A stretch of 64,000 bases of DNA from Pseudomonas frederiksbergensis (GCF_000802155.2 NZ_JQGJ02000004.1:62001-126000), one strand, 5' to 3'; positions 8,452-19,210 are shown, counted from the stretch's first letter. The notes: generated by a model not told the origin, from the letters alone. A program made the numbers and translations.

Positions 8452-9105
8452 ATGACCAATGCTCTTTCCTTGGCCGATCAGATCACGCTTGAGCTACGCG
8501 CCGATATCATCGGTGGCCGCCTGATCCCAGGCATGGCGCTCGTCGAAAACAACCTGGTCTCAGCCTACAACGCTTCGCGCAATACCATTCGTGAAGCGTT
8601 GCATCGTTTGGGCCAGGAAGGGTTGACCCGTTACGTGCGTAACAAAGGGGTGATGGTTCGCCGGTTGGGCGTCGATGATGTCCGGGATCTGTTCAAGGTC
8701 CGTCGTACCTTGGAGTTACAGGCCATTCTCAGCAGCAAACCGCTGAGCGAGTACCAGTCCGACCGCATGCTCGAAGCCCTTGAAGCCGCTGAGCTTGCAC
8801 GGGAGCGCGAAGATTGGCGCGCCGTAGGGACTCACGGCTTGGCATTCCACCAGCATGTCGTGGGATTGATGCGCAGTCCTCTGCTCGATGAATTCTTCAC
8901 CAACGTGGTCGCACAGCTTCGGTTGGTGTTTTGTTCAGCTCCCGATGACGCGCGTTTCCAGGCGCCGTGGCTCGCCCGTGACCGGCAAATTCATGACTGG
9001 TTGGCTGAAGGCAACAGGCAAGCGGCCCACGAAGGCATGAGCCGTTATCTCGACGATTCCGAACAGTTGCTGTTGCATCTGCTGACATCCGCCAACCCTC
9101 ACTGA
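8452..9105 (+). CDS. GntR/FCD (FadR-type) transcriptional regulator
   Basis: The 217-residue protein has an N-terminal winged helix (about 5-70; ASRNTIREALHRLGQEGL is the recognition region) and an all-helical FCD ligand domain (about 75-210) with the expected histidines (for example HGLAFHQHVVG). FCD regulators usually sense small organic acids and act as repressors. It sits 16 bases ahead of the DUF1989 gene and probably controls it and perhaps the permease downstream. A matching operator lies in its own promoter. The ligand is unknown. Confidence 0.9.
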   Translation: MTNALSLADQITLELRADIIGGRLIPGMALVENNLVSAYNASRNTIREALHRLGQEGLTRYVRNKGVMVRRLGVDDVRDLFKVRRTLELQAILSSKPLSEYQSDRMLEALEAAELAREREDWRAVGTHGLAFHQHVVGLMRSPLLDEFFTNVVAQLRLVFCSAPDDARFQAPWLARDRQIHDWLAEGNRQAAHEGMSRYLDDSEQLLLHLLTSANPH

Positions 9106-9121
9106 TCAAAGGATCCGCGCC

Positions 9122-9976
9122 ATGTACAAAGACTACCCAGCCGCCTACCAAGTCAGCAAAGGTTCCGCGCTCCAAGTGGACAAGCCGTTCTACGATCGAA
9201 TCCGCGCCGAACAGGACAAGCGCACGCTGATCGAGCAGTTCGAAGTACCCATCCGCACTGGCCGCGCCTGGCAAGTGCCGGCGGGGCATGTCTTTCGCGT
9301 AACCACGCCGGTCGGCCCGCAGGTAGGAGATTTCAACGTCTGGAATGCCCATGACCCACGAGAGCGTCTTTGGGCCGCGCGCACGCGCCAGCTTCAGGGC
9401 GCTCATGTCAGCATCTACGATCGGCTTTGGTCGAATCTGCCATTTCTGCGACCGTTGGTGACGATTACCGATGACAGTCTCGCCGACTATGGCATCGACG
9501 AGCACGGCGGGCGTTTGCACGATCTGCTGGGTACACGGTGTGATCCCTACGTAAACAAGATGCTGACCGGTGAGGATTTCCATCATCATTGCCACTCGAA
9601 CCTGACCCGCGCGGTGTTGCCTTATGGTTTGACCGAGTTCGATGTTCACGATGTGCTGAACATCTTCCAATGCACCGGCCTGAATCATGACGACATGTAT
9701 TTCATGAAGGCGTGTCCGGCGCAGAAGGGCGATTATCTAGAGTTCTTTGCTGAGATCGATCTGTTGTGTGCGTTATCGACGTGCCCCGGTGGTGATTTGT
9801 CGCTGGCGATGTGGGGGCCGGAGGCGCAGGATCCTCTTAGCGTTTGTCGTCCGCTAGGGGTGGAAATCTATCGGTTGGAGGATTCGTTGTTACAAGGCTG
9901 GAGTCAGCCTGAGCGGGCGACCTACAAGGGGCTGCATGGGTTGCATATTGCCAAGGCGGATTGGGAGAAACAGTAG
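9122..9976 (+). CDS. DUF1989 / urea carboxylase-associated family protein
   Basis: The 284-residue protein has the DUF1989 pattern: VGPQVGDFNVWNAHDPRE near residue 65, then TRCDPYVN, a histidine/cysteine-rich FHHHCHSNL, and FMKACPAQKGDYLEFFAE towards the C-terminus. The conserved Cys and His residues suggest a metal site. Relatives often sit beside urea carboxylase or amino-compound catabolic genes, but no such enzyme is present here, so the function is open. It is co-oriented with the GntR gene (16-base gap) and probably forms an operon with it. Confidence 0.8.
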   Translation: MYKDYPAAYQVSKGSALQVDKPFYDRIRAEQDKRTLIEQFEVPIRTGRAWQVPAGHVFRVTTPVGPQVGDFNVWNAHDPRERLWAARTRQLQGAHVSIYDRLWSNLPFLRPLVTITDDSLADYGIDEHGGRLHDLLGTRCDPYVNKMLTGEDFHHHCHSNLTRAVLPYGLTEFDVHDVLNIFQCTGLNHDDMYFMKACPAQKGDYLEFFAEIDLLCALSTCPGGDLSLAMWGPEAQDPLSVCRPLGVEIYRLEDSLLQGWSQPERATYKGLHGLHIAKADWEKQ

Positions 9977-9997
9977 AGCCACGGCGCGCCGCTCTTA

Positions 9998-10023
9998 TGG
10001 CGAGGGAGCGAGCTCCCTCGCCA
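9998..10023. repeat. REP palindrome
   Basis: TGGCGAGGGAGC-GA-GCTCCCTCGCCA, a perfect 12-2-12 inverted repeat of the common Pseudomonas REP type. It lies between convergent genes and may also end transcription. Confidence 0.85.
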
Positions 10024-10034
10024 CCAAAAGCGGG

Positions 10035-10202
10035 TCAGCGATCCTTGGCTTCCTTCGCATCCATTTCCGCATTGCGCTCTGCAACACGCTTGCGCTGCTC
10101 ATCCGTCAATTCCACCTTGTTCGCGGTGTCGCGCAGCAGCATCAAACCACCCACGATCGAGCCGATGGCGACGATCAGGATTAACCAGGCATACCAGGGC
10201 AT
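10035..10202 (-). CDS. Small DUF2897-type membrane protein
   Basis: An ATG at 10202 with a good AGGAGA ribosome site opens a 55-residue protein. It starts MPWYAWLILIVAIGSIVGG, a single membrane span, followed by a charged helical tail rich in Lys, Arg and Glu (VELTDEQRKRVAERNAEMDA). This arrangement matches DUF2897 proteins of gamma-proteobacteria, whose function is unknown. It is convergent with the DUF1989 gene across a REP element. The codon pattern and the ribosome site support a real gene. Confidence 0.75.
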   Translation of the reverse strand: MPWYAWLILIVAIGSIVGGLMLLRDTANKVELTDEQRKRVAERNAEMDAKEAKDR

Positions 10203-10321
10203 AGGGCTCTCCTTGAGGGGGCCTTGGCCAGGCGAGTCTTTCGCTGGCCATTGCCCCTACCACTTATGAGCGAAGACTGTTCGCAGTGGTTCCATACTAC
10301 GCCGGTTATGCCGTGTCCACG

Positions 10322-11686
10322 TTATAGCCCGGTCAACATCGCATCAGCCGGCGCATCTGCACGCAACTGAGCGGTCAGGACGAAATACACAAACCCCACC
10401 GCCATGAACCCCAGGAAGATCAGCCCGATAAGGGCGTTGAACCAGGCCATCGCCACCAGGCACACGACCGCCAGTGCCAGGGCGATCCCCGGTACGATCG
10501 GATAGCCGGGGGCGCGGAAGGTACGTTCGAGATTCGGTTCGGTTTTGCGCAACTTGAACAGGCTGAGCATGCTCATGATGTACATGACGATGGCGCCGAA
10601 CACGGCCATGGTAATCATCGCGGCGGTGAGGGTCATGCCGCCGAGGTTGATCAGGCCGTCGCTGTAGATGGCGGCGATGCCGATCAGTCCACCGGCGATG
10701 ATCGCCCGGTGCGGGGTCTGGAAGCGTGACAGTTTGGCCAGGGAGGCGGGCAGGTAGCCGGCGCGGGCCAGGGCGAAAAACTGGCGCGAGTAGCCGAGGA
10801 TGATGCCGTGGAAGCTTGCGACCAGGCCGAACAGGCCGATCCAGACAAGCATGTGCAGCCAGCCGGAGCTTTCGCCGACCACGGTTTTCATGGCTTGTGG
10901 CAGCGGGTCGTTGATATTGGACAGGGTGCGCCAATCACCAACGCCGCCGGCGAAGAACATTACGCCCATGGCCAGGAACACCAACGTCAGGATGCCGCTG
11001 ATGTAGGCCTTGGGGATCGTACGTTTTGGGTCCTTGGCTTCTTCGGCGGCCATGGCCGCGCCTTCGATGGCGAGGAAGAACCAGATCGCGAAGGGGATGG
11101 CCGCGAACATCCCGGCGATGGCCGGTGCGCCGAAGACGTCCGAGCCGGCCCAGCCGTTCAGGGCGAAACTGCTGAAGCTGAAGGCGGGCGCGACCACGCC
11201 CATGAACACCAGCAGCTCGGCGACGGCGAGTACACAGACGACCAGTTCGAAAGTCGCGGCCAGTTTCACGCCGAGGATATTCAGGCCCATGAACACGATG
11301 TAGGCACCGACGGCGGCGTGTTTCGGGTCGAGCGCCGGGAATTGCACGTTCAGGTAGGCGCCGATGGCGAGTGCGATAGCGGGCGGGGCGAAAACGAATT
11401 CGATCAACGTCGCCAACCCGGCAATCAACCCGCCTTTCTCGCCAAAGGCCCGACGGCTATAGGCAAACGGCCCGCCGGCGTGGGGAATGGCGGTAGTCAG
11501 TTCGGTGAAGCTGAAGATGAAACAGGTGTACATGGCCGCCACCATGAACGATGTCACCAGAAAGCCCAGTGTGCCGGCCACGCCCCAGCCGTAGCTCCAG
11601 CCGAAGTATTCGCCGGAAATTACCAGGCCTACGGCAATGCCCCAGAGGTGCAGGGTGCCCAGGGTGGGTTTGAGTTGTGTGTTCAT
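10322..11686 (-). CDS. APC-family amino acid/amine permease, ethanolamine permease-like
   Basis: From the ATG at 11686, which has a GGGGGAG ribosome site, the protein has 454 residues and about twelve membrane segments. The start GTLHLWGIAVGLVISGEYFG and the segments GGPFAYSRRAFG and EGAAMAAEEAKDPKRTIP match ethanolamine permeases (Eat type) of the APC superfamily. It probably imports ethanolamine or a similar amine by proton symport. No eutBC lyase genes are nearby. A longer in-frame extension to 11881 exists but lacks support. It might be controlled by the nearby GntR regulator; this is inference. Confidence 0.8.
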   Translation of the reverse strand: MNTQLKPTLGTLHLWGIAVGLVISGEYFGWSYGWGVAGTLGFLVTSFMVAAMYTCFIFSFTELTTAIPHAGGPFAYSRRAFGEKGGLIAGLATLIEFVFAPPAIALAIGAYLNVQFPALDPKHAAVGAYIVFMGLNILGVKLAATFELVVCVLAVAELLVFMGVVAPAFSFSSFALNGWAGSDVFGAPAIAGMFAAIPFAIWFFLAIEGAAMAAEEAKDPKRTIPKAYISGILTLVFLAMGVMFFAGGVGDWRTLSNINDPLPQAMKTVVGESSGWLHMLVWIGLFGLVASFHGIILGYSRQFFALARAGYLPASLAKLSRFQTPHRAIIAGGLIGIAAIYSDGLINLGGMTLTAAMITMAVFGAIVMYIMSMLSLFKLRKTEPNLERTFRAPGYPIVPGIALALAVVCLVAMAWFNALIGLIFLGFMAVGFVYFVLTAQLRADAPADAMLTGL

Positions 11687-12018
11687 CGGTGGCTCCCCCT
11701 CGATAAGTAGCAAAAGCGCTGGGGGAGGGGCAGTGCAGTGGACGTGCCAGTATGGTTTCGGCGGTCGTAAAGGGTGGAATCGTGTCGTATCGGGGATGTT
11801 CGCCGCTGGATAGGCAGGGTTTGTGCCCCAGTTCGGAGCGTTGAAGCCTGCGAGGGCTCCTTCGCGAGCAGGCTCGTACATAGCGGGCTTCGACGACCGC
11901 CACCTGATTATTTACATTTTCTTTATCCCCCACCCCAACCCTCGATCTCGCACCTTTACACCCTCCCTACCGACAATCCCCCCACACACGGCACGACGCC
12001 GTACCACGGAGAAATCCC
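11687..12018. other. Divergent intergenic region, permease / kdp, with a REP-like element
   Basis: This 332-base region holds the promoters of the permease and of kdp. A degenerate REP (CTCCTTCGCGAGCAGGCTCG, about 11860-11879) lies in the middle. The 130 bases before kdpF are unusually rich in C and A on the plus strand. I could not identify a defined KdpE box. Confidence 0.5.
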
Positions 12019-12108
12019 ATGAGTGTTCTGGACGGGGTGTCGCTGCTGCTGGCAGTGGCGCTGTTCATTTATCTGTTGGTTGCGCTGTTGCGCGCGGACC
12101 GGGGTTAG
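12019..12108 (+). CDS. kdpF: KdpF, small subunit of the Kdp potassium ATPase
   Basis: A 29-codon gene beginning MSVLDGVSLLLAVALFIYLL and ending RADRG is a single membrane span, as in known KdpF peptides, which stabilise the KdpFABC complex. It lies 8 bases before kdpA. Length, hydropathy and position all fit. Confidence 0.9.
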   Translation: MSVLDGVSLLLAVALFIYLLVALLRADRG

Positions 12109-12116
12109 GAGCGGCT

Positions 12117-13811
12117 ATGCACGGTTATGACTACGGGCTGATCCTCGGCTTCTTCGCGCTGGTGTTGATTCCGGCGCCGTTTCTGGGGCGGTTTTACTAT
12201 CGGGTGATGGAAGGCCAGCGCACTTGGCTCTCACCGCTGCTGGGTCCGGTGGAGCGCGGTTGTTACAAGGTGGCCGGTGTCGATCCGACTGCCGAGCAGA
12301 GCTGGCAGAAGTACACCCTGGCCTTGCTCGCATTCAATCTCGCCGGTTTTGCGTTGTTGTTCACGGTGCTGCTGTTACAGGGGCACTTGCCACTCAACAC
12401 TGAAAACCTGCCCGGGATGGAATGGACCCAGGCCTTCAATACGGCGGTCAGTTTCATGACCAATACCAACTGGCAGTCCTACAGCGGTGAAGCGTCCCTC
12501 AGTTACTTGAGCCAGATGATCGGCCTGACGGTGCAGAACTTCGTCAGCGCTGCCACCGGCCTGGCCGTGCTGGTGGTGCTGTGTCGCGGGATCGGGCGCA
12601 AGTCCGCCACGACCCTGGGCAATTTCTGGGTCGACCTGACTCGTGCCACGCTCTACGGATTGTTGCCGCTGTGCCTGGTGTTGGCGCTGTTCCTGGTGTG
12701 GCAGGGCGTGCCGCAGACCTTGGCGCATTACGTCCATGGCGTAACGATGCAGGGCGTTGATCAGGTAATCCCTCTGGGGCCGGCGGCCAGCCAGATTGCG
12801 ATCAAGCAATTGGGCACCAATGGCGGCGGCTTCTTCGGTGTCAACTCGGCGCATCCGTTCGAGAACCCGACGGCGTGGAGCAATCTGTTCGAGGTTTCGT
12901 CGATCATCCTGATCCCGGCGGCGCTGGTGTTCACCTTCGGCCATTACGTCAAGGACCTGCGCCAGAGCCGGGCGATCATTGCCTGCATGCTTGCCTTGTT
13001 CCTCATCGGCGGTGCGACATCGCTTTGGGCCGAATACCAGCCCAATCCGGCCCTCAACGACACTGCCGTTGAACAAGCCGCGCCGCTGGAAGGCAAGGAG
13101 GCGCGCTTCGGCACCACCGCATCGGTGCTCTGGTCGGTGACGACCACGGCGGCGTCCAACGGCTCGGTCAACGCCATGCACGACAGCCTCAATCCGCTGG
13201 GCGGCATGGTGGCGCTGATGAACATGATGGTCGGCGAGGTGATCTTCGGCGGCGTCGGCGCGGGTCTCTACGGAATGTTGTTGAACGTGTTGATCGCGGT
13301 GTTCCTCGCCGGGTTGATGATCGGTCGCACGCCGGAATACCTGGGCAAGAAGCTCGGCGCCCGGGAAGTGCAGTTGCTGGTGGTGACGCTGTTGGTGATG
13401 CCCGTCAGCGTCCTGGTGCTGGGTGCCATCGCCGCGAGCCTGCCCGGCCCTGCGGCGGCGGTCAGCAATCCTGGACCTCACGGGTTCAGCCAGTTGCTCT
13501 ATGCCTACACCTCGGCGGGGGCCAACAACGGGTCGGCGTTCGCGGGGTTCGGCGCCAACACGCCATTCCATAACGTGATGCTGGGCCTGGGCATGTTGAT
13601 TGGTCGTTTCGGCTACATCCTTCCCGTCCTGGCGTTGGCCGGCAGCCTCGCGATGAAAAAGCCCGCGCCCGTCGGCCAGAACAGTTTTCCCACCCATGGC
13701 CCGCTGTTCGTGACCTTGCTGACGGTGACCATCCTGTTGGTGGGCGGCCTGACCTTCCTGCCAACCCTGGCCCTGGGTCCGATTGCCGAACACTTGAGCC
13801 TGGGTTTCTGA
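12117..13811 (+). CDS. kdpA: KdpA, potassium-binding channel subunit
   Basis: From the ATG at 12117 the protein has 564 residues, the family norm, and about ten membrane spans. The four K+ filter segments of the SKT superfamily are visible, including [33 protein letters not shown] and [15 protein letters not shown]. It forms the selectivity pore of the high-affinity K+ pump in the inner membrane. An upstream in-frame extension overlaps kdpF and is not credible. KdpB follows after 10 bases. Confidence 0.97.
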   Translation: MHGYDYGLILGFFALVLIPAPFLGRFYYRVMEGQRTWLSPLLGPVERGCYKVAGVDPTAEQSWQKYTLALLAFNLAGFALLFTVLLLQGHLPLNTENLPGMEWTQAFNTAVSFMTNTNWQSYSGEASLSYLSQMIGLTVQNFVSAATGLAVLVVLCRGIGRKSATTLGNFWVDLTRATLYGLLPLCLVLALFLVWQGVPQTLAHYVHGVTMQGVDQVIPLGPAASQIAIKQLGTNGGGFFGVNSAHPFENPTAWSNLFEVSSIILIPAALVFTFGHYVKDLRQSRAIIACMLALFLIGGATSLWAEYQPNPALNDTAVEQAAPLEGKEARFGTTASVLWSVTTTAASNGSVNAMHDSLNPLGGMVALMNMMVGEVIFGGVGAGLYGMLLNVLIAVFLAGLMIGRTPEYLGKKLGAREVQLLVVTLLVMPVSVLVLGAIAASLPGPAAAVSNPGPHGFSQLLYAYTSAGANNGSAFAGFGANTPFHNVMLGLGMLIGRFGYILPVLALAGSLAMKKPAPVGQNSFPTHGPLFVTLLTVTILLVGGLTFLPTLALGPIAEHLSLGF

Positions 13812-13821
13812 GGATTTGATG

Positions 13822-15876
13822 ATGAACATGCCAATGAGCAAGACCGTCGTCGCCAAGGCGCCGGAGCAAGCCAAAACCAATCTGTCGGCGCTGTGGCGGC
13901 CAGCGCTGGTGCAAGCGTTCGTCAAGCTGGACCCACGCCAATTGCACCGCGCGCCGGTGATGCTGGTGGTGGAAGTCACCGCGATCCTCACCACCGTGCT
14001 GTGCCTGGTTCCCGACAGCGCCGTGCCGACGTTCGTGGCCGCGCAGATCGCCCTGTGGCTGTGGTTCACCGTGTTATTCGCCAACTTCGCCGAAGCCTTG
14101 GCCGAAGGGCGCGGCAAGGCCCGTGCCGACAGCCTCAAGGCTGGCAGCGAAGGCTTGAGCGCCCGCCGCCAGACGGCGGACAGTTTTGAGGTGATCCCTG
14201 CTACTCGCCTGCGCAAAGGCGATGTGGTGCGGGTCGCGGCGGGGGAAATGATCCCTGGCGACGGCGAAGTGATCGAAGGCATCGCGGCGGTCAACGAAGC
14301 GGCGATCACCGGGGAATCGGCGCCGGTCATCCGTGAGTCCGGCGGCGATCGCTCGGCGGTCACCGGCAACACGCGGCTTGTTTCCGACTGGCTGCTGGTG
14401 CGCATCACCAGCAATCCCGGCGAATCTACCCTCGACCGCATGATTGCCTTGGTCGAAGGCGCCAAGCGCCAGAAGACCCCGAACGAAGTGGCGCTGGATA
14501 TCCTGTTGATTGGCCTGACGCTGATCTTCCTGTTGGTGGTGGTGACGTTGCAGCCGTTCGCCCATTTCGCCAACGGCAGCTTGCCGCTGGTGTTCCTGGT
14601 GGCGCTGTTGGTGACGTTGATTCCCACCACCATCGGCGGCTTGCTGTCGGCCATCGGCATCGCCGGGATGGACCGCCTGGTACGCCTGAACGTGATCGCC
14701 AAGTCCGGCCGCGCCGTGGAGGCGGCGGGGGATGTACACGTGCTGATGTTGGACAAGACCGGCACCATCACCTTCGGCAACCGCCGCTGCGCCGCGGTCT
14801 ACGCCGCTCCAGGCGTGAGCGCCAAGGAGTTGGCTGAAGGCGCCTTGTTTGCCTCGCTGGCCGACGACACGGCCGAGGGCAAGTCCATCGTCGAATATCT
14901 GCGTGGGTTGCATCCGCAGGCTGAACCCGCCGCTGAGTTACTGACAGCCGTGCCCTTCAGTGCCGAAACCCGTTTGTCCGGCGTGGATTATCAGGGACGG
15001 GTTTATCGCAAGGGCGCAGTGGATTCACTGTTGAGTTTCATCGGTTTGCCCCGTGATGGGCTGCCCGCCGCATTGGCGCGGGAAGTCGACAAGATCGCCC
15101 AGAGCGGCGGCACGCCGTTGCTGGTCTGCGTCGACGGCAAATTGCTTGGCGCCATTCACCTCAAGGATGTGGTCAAGCCCGGCATCCGCGAGCGCTTCGC
15201 CGAGTTGCGCAAGCTGGGGATTCGCACGGTCATGGTCACGGGCGATAACCCGCTGACCGCCGCCGCGATTGCCGCCGAAGCGGGCGTGGATGATGTGTTG
15301 GCCGAGGCCACGCCGGAGAAAAAACTGGCGCGCATTCGCCATGAGCAGAACGATGGCCGGCTGGTCGCCATGTGCGGCGACGGCGCCAACGACGCTCCGG
15401 CCCTGGCCCAGGCCGATGTGGGCATGGCGATGAACGACGGCACCCAGGCCGCGCGGGAGGCGGCCAACATGGTCGACCTCGACAGCGATCCGACCAAGCT
15501 GCTGGATGTGGTACAGATCGGCAAGGAATTGCTGGTCACCCGTGGCGCGCTGACCACGTTCTCGATTGCCAATGACATCGCCAAATACTTCGCGATCCTG
15601 CCGGCGCTGTTCGCCTCGATCTATCCGCAGTTGGGCGTGTTGAACATCATGCAACTGCAGAGCCCGCAGAGCGCAATCCTGTCGGCCATCGTCTTCAACG
15701 CCTTGATCATCGTCGTGTTGATCCCCCTGGCCCTGCGCGGCGTGCGGGTGCAGGCAGCGAGCGCTGCGGCCTTGCTGCGCCGCAACCTGCTGATCTACGG
15801 TCTGGGCGGGATCGCGGTGCCGTTCGTGGGGATCAAGGCGATCGACCTGTTACTGACGGGGCTGGGGTTGGTTTGA
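13822..15876 (+). CDS. kdpB: KdpB, ATP-hydrolysing subunit (P-type ATPase)
   Basis: The 684-residue P1A-type ATPase has the phosphorylated Asp311 in [10 protein letters not shown], the TGES loop (163-166) in the actuator domain, and [10 protein letters not shown] in the P domain. It couples ATP hydrolysis to K+ uptake through KdpA. I chose the ATG at 13822, 8 bases after a GAGG site; an ATG at 13819 is also possible. It is closely spaced with kdpA and kdpC. Confidence 0.97.
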   Translation: MNMPMSKTVVAKAPEQAKTNLSALWRPALVQAFVKLDPRQLHRAPVMLVVEVTAILTTVLCLVPDSAVPTFVAAQIALWLWFTVLFANFAEALAEGRGKARADSLKAGSEGLSARRQTADSFEVIPATRLRKGDVVRVAAGEMIPGDGEVIEGIAAVNEAAITGESAPVIRESGGDRSAVTGNTRLVSDWLLVRITSNPGESTLDRMIALVEGAKRQKTPNEVALDILLIGLTLIFLLVVVTLQPFAHFANGSLPLVFLVALLVTLIPTTIGGLLSAIGIAGMDRLVRLNVIAKSGRAVEAAGDVHVLMLDKTGTITFGNRRCAAVYAAPGVSAKELAEGALFASLADDTAEGKSIVEYLRGLHPQAEPAAELLTAVPFSAETRLSGVDYQGRVYRKGAVDSLLSFIGLPRDGLPAALAREVDKIAQSGGTPLLVCVDGKLLGAIHLKDVVKPGIRERFAELRKLGIRTVMVTGDNPLTAAAIAAEAGVDDVLAEATPEKKLARIRHEQNDGRLVAMCGDGANDAPALAQADVGMAMNDGTQAAREAANMVDLDSDPTKLLDVVQIGKELLVTRGALTTFSIANDIAKYFAILPALFASIYPQLGVLNIMQLQSPQSAILSAIVFNALIIVVLIPLALRGVRVQAASAAALLRRNLLIYGLGGIAVPFVGIKAIDLLLTGLGLV

Positions 15877-15923
15877 GCCTGAGGACACCCATCAAAGATG
15901 TGTTTTCACCTGAGGATTTGAGA

Positions 15924-16469
15924 ATGTTCACCTTGATTCGCCCGGCCCTGAGCCTGTTACTCCTGATGACCTTGATCACCGGCATCGCTTACCCACTCAT
16001 TGTCACCGGCGTGGCGCAAATCGCCTTCCCGGACCAGGCCAACGGTAGCCTGGTCCATGATGCCGATGGCAAGGTCCGCGGTTCCCGGCTGATCGCCCAG
16101 GATTTTGTCGGCGATGGTTGGTTTCACCCACGGCCTTCGGCGGGCGCCTTCGCGACCGTGGCCAGTGGCGCGAGCAACTTTTCTCCGAGCAATCCGGCGC
16201 TGGCCACCCGCGTGATCGATGACGCCCATAAACTCCAAGTCCCTGGCCAGGGCGCGGTGCCCCTGGCGCTGCTGACCACCTCCGGCAGCGGGTTGGATCC
16301 GCACTTGCCTCCGGCCGCGATTGCCTATCAACTGGCGCGTGTCGCCGCCGCCAGGAATGTGCCGGTGTCGACGTTGCAGCAGTTGCTCGATACCCACACC
16401 GAGCAACCCCTGGTGGGCCCGCCGGTGGTGAATGTGCTGGCGCTGAACATGGCCCTGGAAAAACTGTAG
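15924..16469 (+). CDS. kdpC: KdpC, accessory subunit of the potassium ATPase
   Basis: The 181-residue protein has one N-terminal membrane span ([18 protein letters not shown]) and a periplasmic domain with the KdpC pattern [11 protein letters not shown] and [16 protein letters not shown]. The ATG at 15924, preceded by GAGGA, is better than an in-frame upstream start overlapping kdpB, because it puts the membrane span at the N-terminus as in the family. It sits between kdpB (47-base gap) and kdpD (41-base gap). Confidence 0.95.
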   Translation: MFTLIRPALSLLLLMTLITGIAYPLIVTGVAQIAFPDQANGSLVHDADGKVRGSRLIAQDFVGDGWFHPRPSAGAFATVASGASNFSPSNPALATRVIDDAHKLQVPGQGAVPLALLTTSGSGLDPHLPPAAIAYQLARVAAARNVPVSTLQQLLDTHTEQPLVGPPVVNVLALNMALEKL

Positions 16470-16510
16470 AAACCTGAGACTTCATCCATTCCTGAAACAA
16501 GAGATCCAGC

Positions 16511-19162
16511 ATGAGCGACTCCGGCCGCGCCGATGCACTATTAGCCAATCTGCCGCGCCACGACCGTGGCCGTCTCAAGGTCTTCCTGGGCGCCGCCCCG
16601 GGCGTCGGCAAGACCTTCGCCATGCTGCAAGCGGCCCACGCCCGGTTGCGCCAAGGCACGAACGTCATCGCCGGTGTGGTCGAGACCCATGGGCGCGCCG
16701 AGACCGAAGCGCTATTGAATGGCCTGGTGCAGCAGCCGCTGGTGCGTTCGGAGTATCGCGGCGTGATGCTCGAGGAAATGGACCTCGACGGTCTGCTGTC
16801 GGCCCGCCCGAGCCTGGTGCTGGTGGATGAACTGGCCCACAGCAACGCTCCTGGCAGTCGCCACGCCAAGCGCTGGCAAGACATCCAGGAATTGCTCGCG
16901 GCTGGCATCGATGTCTACACGACGGTGAACGTCCAGCATTTGGAAAGCCTCAACGATCAAGTGCGCGGCATCACCGGCGTACAAGTGCGCGAGACGCTGC
17001 CGGACTGGGTGTTGCAGGAGGCCGATGAGCTGCTGCTGATCGACCTGCCACCGCGAGAGCTGCTGGAGCGTCTGCGCGATGGCAAGGTCTACGTGCCAGA
17101 GCAGGCGCGGGCGGCCATCGATGCGTTTTTTACCCAGACCAATCTCACCGCATTGCGCGAGCTGGCGATGCAGACCGCGGCGGCGCAGGTCGACGAAGAT
17201 CTGGCGCAAGGCTATCGGCAACTGGGCCAGTCGGCGCCGGCGGTGCGCGGTCGGTTGCTGGTGGGCGTGGACGGCGACTTGCAGGCCGAACGGCTGGTGC
17301 GCCACGCCAGCCGCGTTGCCCAGCGCCGGCATCTGCCCTGGAGCGTGGTGCATGTGGATAACGGCGGGGCACGGGATGAGTCGTCGCGCCAGCGTTTGCA
17401 GAGTGCCCAGCAGTTGGCCGAGCGGCTGGGTGGGGAGGTGGTGTCACTGCGCGCCGGGGAGGTTGCCAGGACCTTGATCCAGCACGCCCAGCAACGCCGC
17501 GCCACGTTGCTGTTGGTGGGCCAGTCCCGGCGGCGTCTGCGTCGACGATTGTTTGGCGGCGGCCTGGCTTCGCGACTGTTGCGCAATGCCCGTGGCCTGG
17601 AAATCAACGTGTTGGACCGCGATGAATCGCCACCGCCCACGCGCCTGAGCCCGAGTACCCTCGCGACCGGTTTCGACTATGCCCTGGCGCTCGCGGCAAC
17701 GGTGGCTGCCAGCGCCTTGGCCTGGGGCGTCTCAGGGCTGCTGGCGCTGCCGAACATTTCCCTGGTGTTTCTGATGGCGGTGTTGCTGGTGGCGGTTCGC
17801 AGCAGTCTTGGGCCGGCGCTGGCGTGTGCCGCGTTGTCATTCCTGGCCTACGATTTTCTGTTTATCCCGCCGAATTTTTCCCTGACGATCCAGCGTGAAG
17901 AAGACGTGCTGACGCTGGTGTTTTTCCTGCTGATGGCCGCCCTGACGGGCAATCTTGCGGCTCGCCAGCGTCGTCAGTTGCAAGCACTGCGCGACACCCA
18001 GCAGGAAACCGGCGAACTGCTCGATTTGTCACGCAAGCTCACCGCCGCCACGGATCGCCAGGCCGTGATCAGTGCCGCCGTGCAGCACCTCGACAGCGAG
18101 GATGACTTGCAACTGTGCCTGCTCAACCGCGACGGCGCCCAGGGTTGGAAGGTCGAGACCGCCGAGCCGTTGACGTTCACCGAGGCCGAGCGTGCCGCCG
18201 CGGACTGGTCCTGGCAACACGACCAACCGGCCGGTGCCGGTACCGCGACGTTGCCGTCCGGGCGCTGGTGGTGGTGGCCCTTGTCGAGCGAGGGCGGCCC
18301 GCTGGGGCTGTTGGGCGTGTGCCCGAAGGATGGCAAACCCTTGAGCGGCCAGCGCCGTCGCTTGCTGGCGGCCCTCAGCCAACCGCTGGCCCAGGCGCTG
18401 GCGCGGGCGCAACTGGCGCAGGATCTGGAAGCGGCGCGCCTGCACGGCGAAACCGAACAGCTGCGCAGTGCCTTGCTCGCGTCTGTCTCCCATGACTTGC
18501 GCACGCCGCTGACGTCCATGCGCGGCAGCATCGACAGCCTGCTGGCACTGGGCGAGGCGATCCCGCTGGACGACCGCCGCGAACTGCTCGAAGGCACTCG
18601 CGACGAGGCCGAGCGCCTGGATCGTTATATCCAGAACCTGCTGGACATGACCCGTCTCGGCCATGGCGCGCTGAAGCTGGCGCGCGATTGGGTGTCGCCC
18701 GCCGACATCGTCGCCAGTGCGTTGAACCGCCTGCGGGCGGTGCTGGCACCGCTGGCGGTCAGGGTCGAGGTGCCGGTCGGCTTGCCGTTGCTGTATGTCC
18801 ACGCCGCGCTGATCGAACAGGCCCTGGTCAACGTGCTGGAGAACGCCGCGCGATTTTCCCCGGCCCACGGGCGATTGCTGCTCAGCGCCGAGGCGACGGC
18901 GGAAGAAATCCTGTTCGCCGTGGCGGATGAAGGGCCGGGTATCCCCGAGCAAGAGCGGGAAAAGATTTTCGACATGTTCTACACCGCTGCGCGCGGCGAT
19001 CGAGGCGGGCAGGGCACCGGACTGGGATTGGCGATCTGCCAGGGCATGGTCGGGGCCCATGGCGGGCGGATCAGTGTTGATGACGGCCTCGACGGTCGCG
19101 GCACCTGCATCACGCTGCACCTGCCCTTGCAGGCACAACCGGGGATGGACGATGAAGCCTGA
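16511..19162 (+). CDS. kdpD: KdpD, sensor histidine kinase for potassium/turgor
   Basis: The 883-residue protein has the full KdpD layout. It starts with the N-terminal KdpD domain with Walker A GAAPGVGKT (27-35) and VDELAHSN. A universal stress-like domain follows (about 250-370), then four membrane spans (about 395-490), a GAF-like region (about 510-630), HisKA with His661 in SVSHDLRTPL, and HATPase with ENAARFSPAH and GTGLGLAICQG. It responds to low K+ and phosphorylates KdpE. It lies directly downstream of kdpC. Confidence 0.97.
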   Translation: MSDSGRADALLANLPRHDRGRLKVFLGAAPGVGKTFAMLQAAHARLRQGTNVIAGVVETHGRAETEALLNGLVQQPLVRSEYRGVMLEEMDLDGLLSARPSLVLVDELAHSNAPGSRHAKRWQDIQELLAAGIDVYTTVNVQHLESLNDQVRGITGVQVRETLPDWVLQEADELLLIDLPPRELLERLRDGKVYVPEQARAAIDAFFTQTNLTALRELAMQTAAAQVDEDLAQGYRQLGQSAPAVRGRLLVGVDGDLQAERLVRHASRVAQRRHLPWSVVHVDNGGARDESSRQRLQSAQQLAERLGGEVVSLRAGEVARTLIQHAQQRRATLLLVGQSRRRLRRRLFGGGLASRLLRNARGLEINVLDRDESPPPTRLSPSTLATGFDYALALAATVAASALAWGVSGLLALPNISLVFLMAVLLVAVRSSLGPALACAALSFLAYDFLFIPPNFSLTIQREEDVLTLVFFLLMAALTGNLAARQRRQLQALRDTQQETGELLDLSRKLTAATDRQAVISAAVQHLDSEDDLQLCLLNRDGAQGWKVETAEPLTFTEAERAAADWSWQHDQPAGAGTATLPSGRWWWWPLSSEGGPLGLLGVCPKDGKPLSGQRRRLLAALSQPLAQALARAQLAQDLEAARLHGETEQLRSALLASVSHDLRTPLTSMRGSIDSLLALGEAIPLDDRRELLEGTRDEAERLDRYIQNLLDMTRLGHGALKLARDWVSPADIVASALNRLRAVLAPLAVRVEVPVGLPLLYVHAALIEQALVNVLENAARFSPAHGRLLLSAEATAEEILFAVADEGPGIPEQEREKIFDMFYTAARGDRGGQGTGLGLAICQGMVGAHGGRISVDDGLDGRGTCITLHLPLQAQPGMDDEA

Positions 19163-19210
19163 CCGGCGCTGCGTTATGCTCTCGCCACTTGATTACGATG
19201 AACGGACCTC

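Noticed and set aside
11823..12116. Upstream extension of kdpA
   Set aside because: It would overlap kdpF completely and include REP sequence; the family starts MHGYDYG at 12117.
12375..14780. 801-codon open frame on the minus strand across kdpA/kdpB
   Set aside because: It is antisense to two unmistakable kdp genes and has the Arg/His/Gln-rich composition of a high-GC shadow frame.
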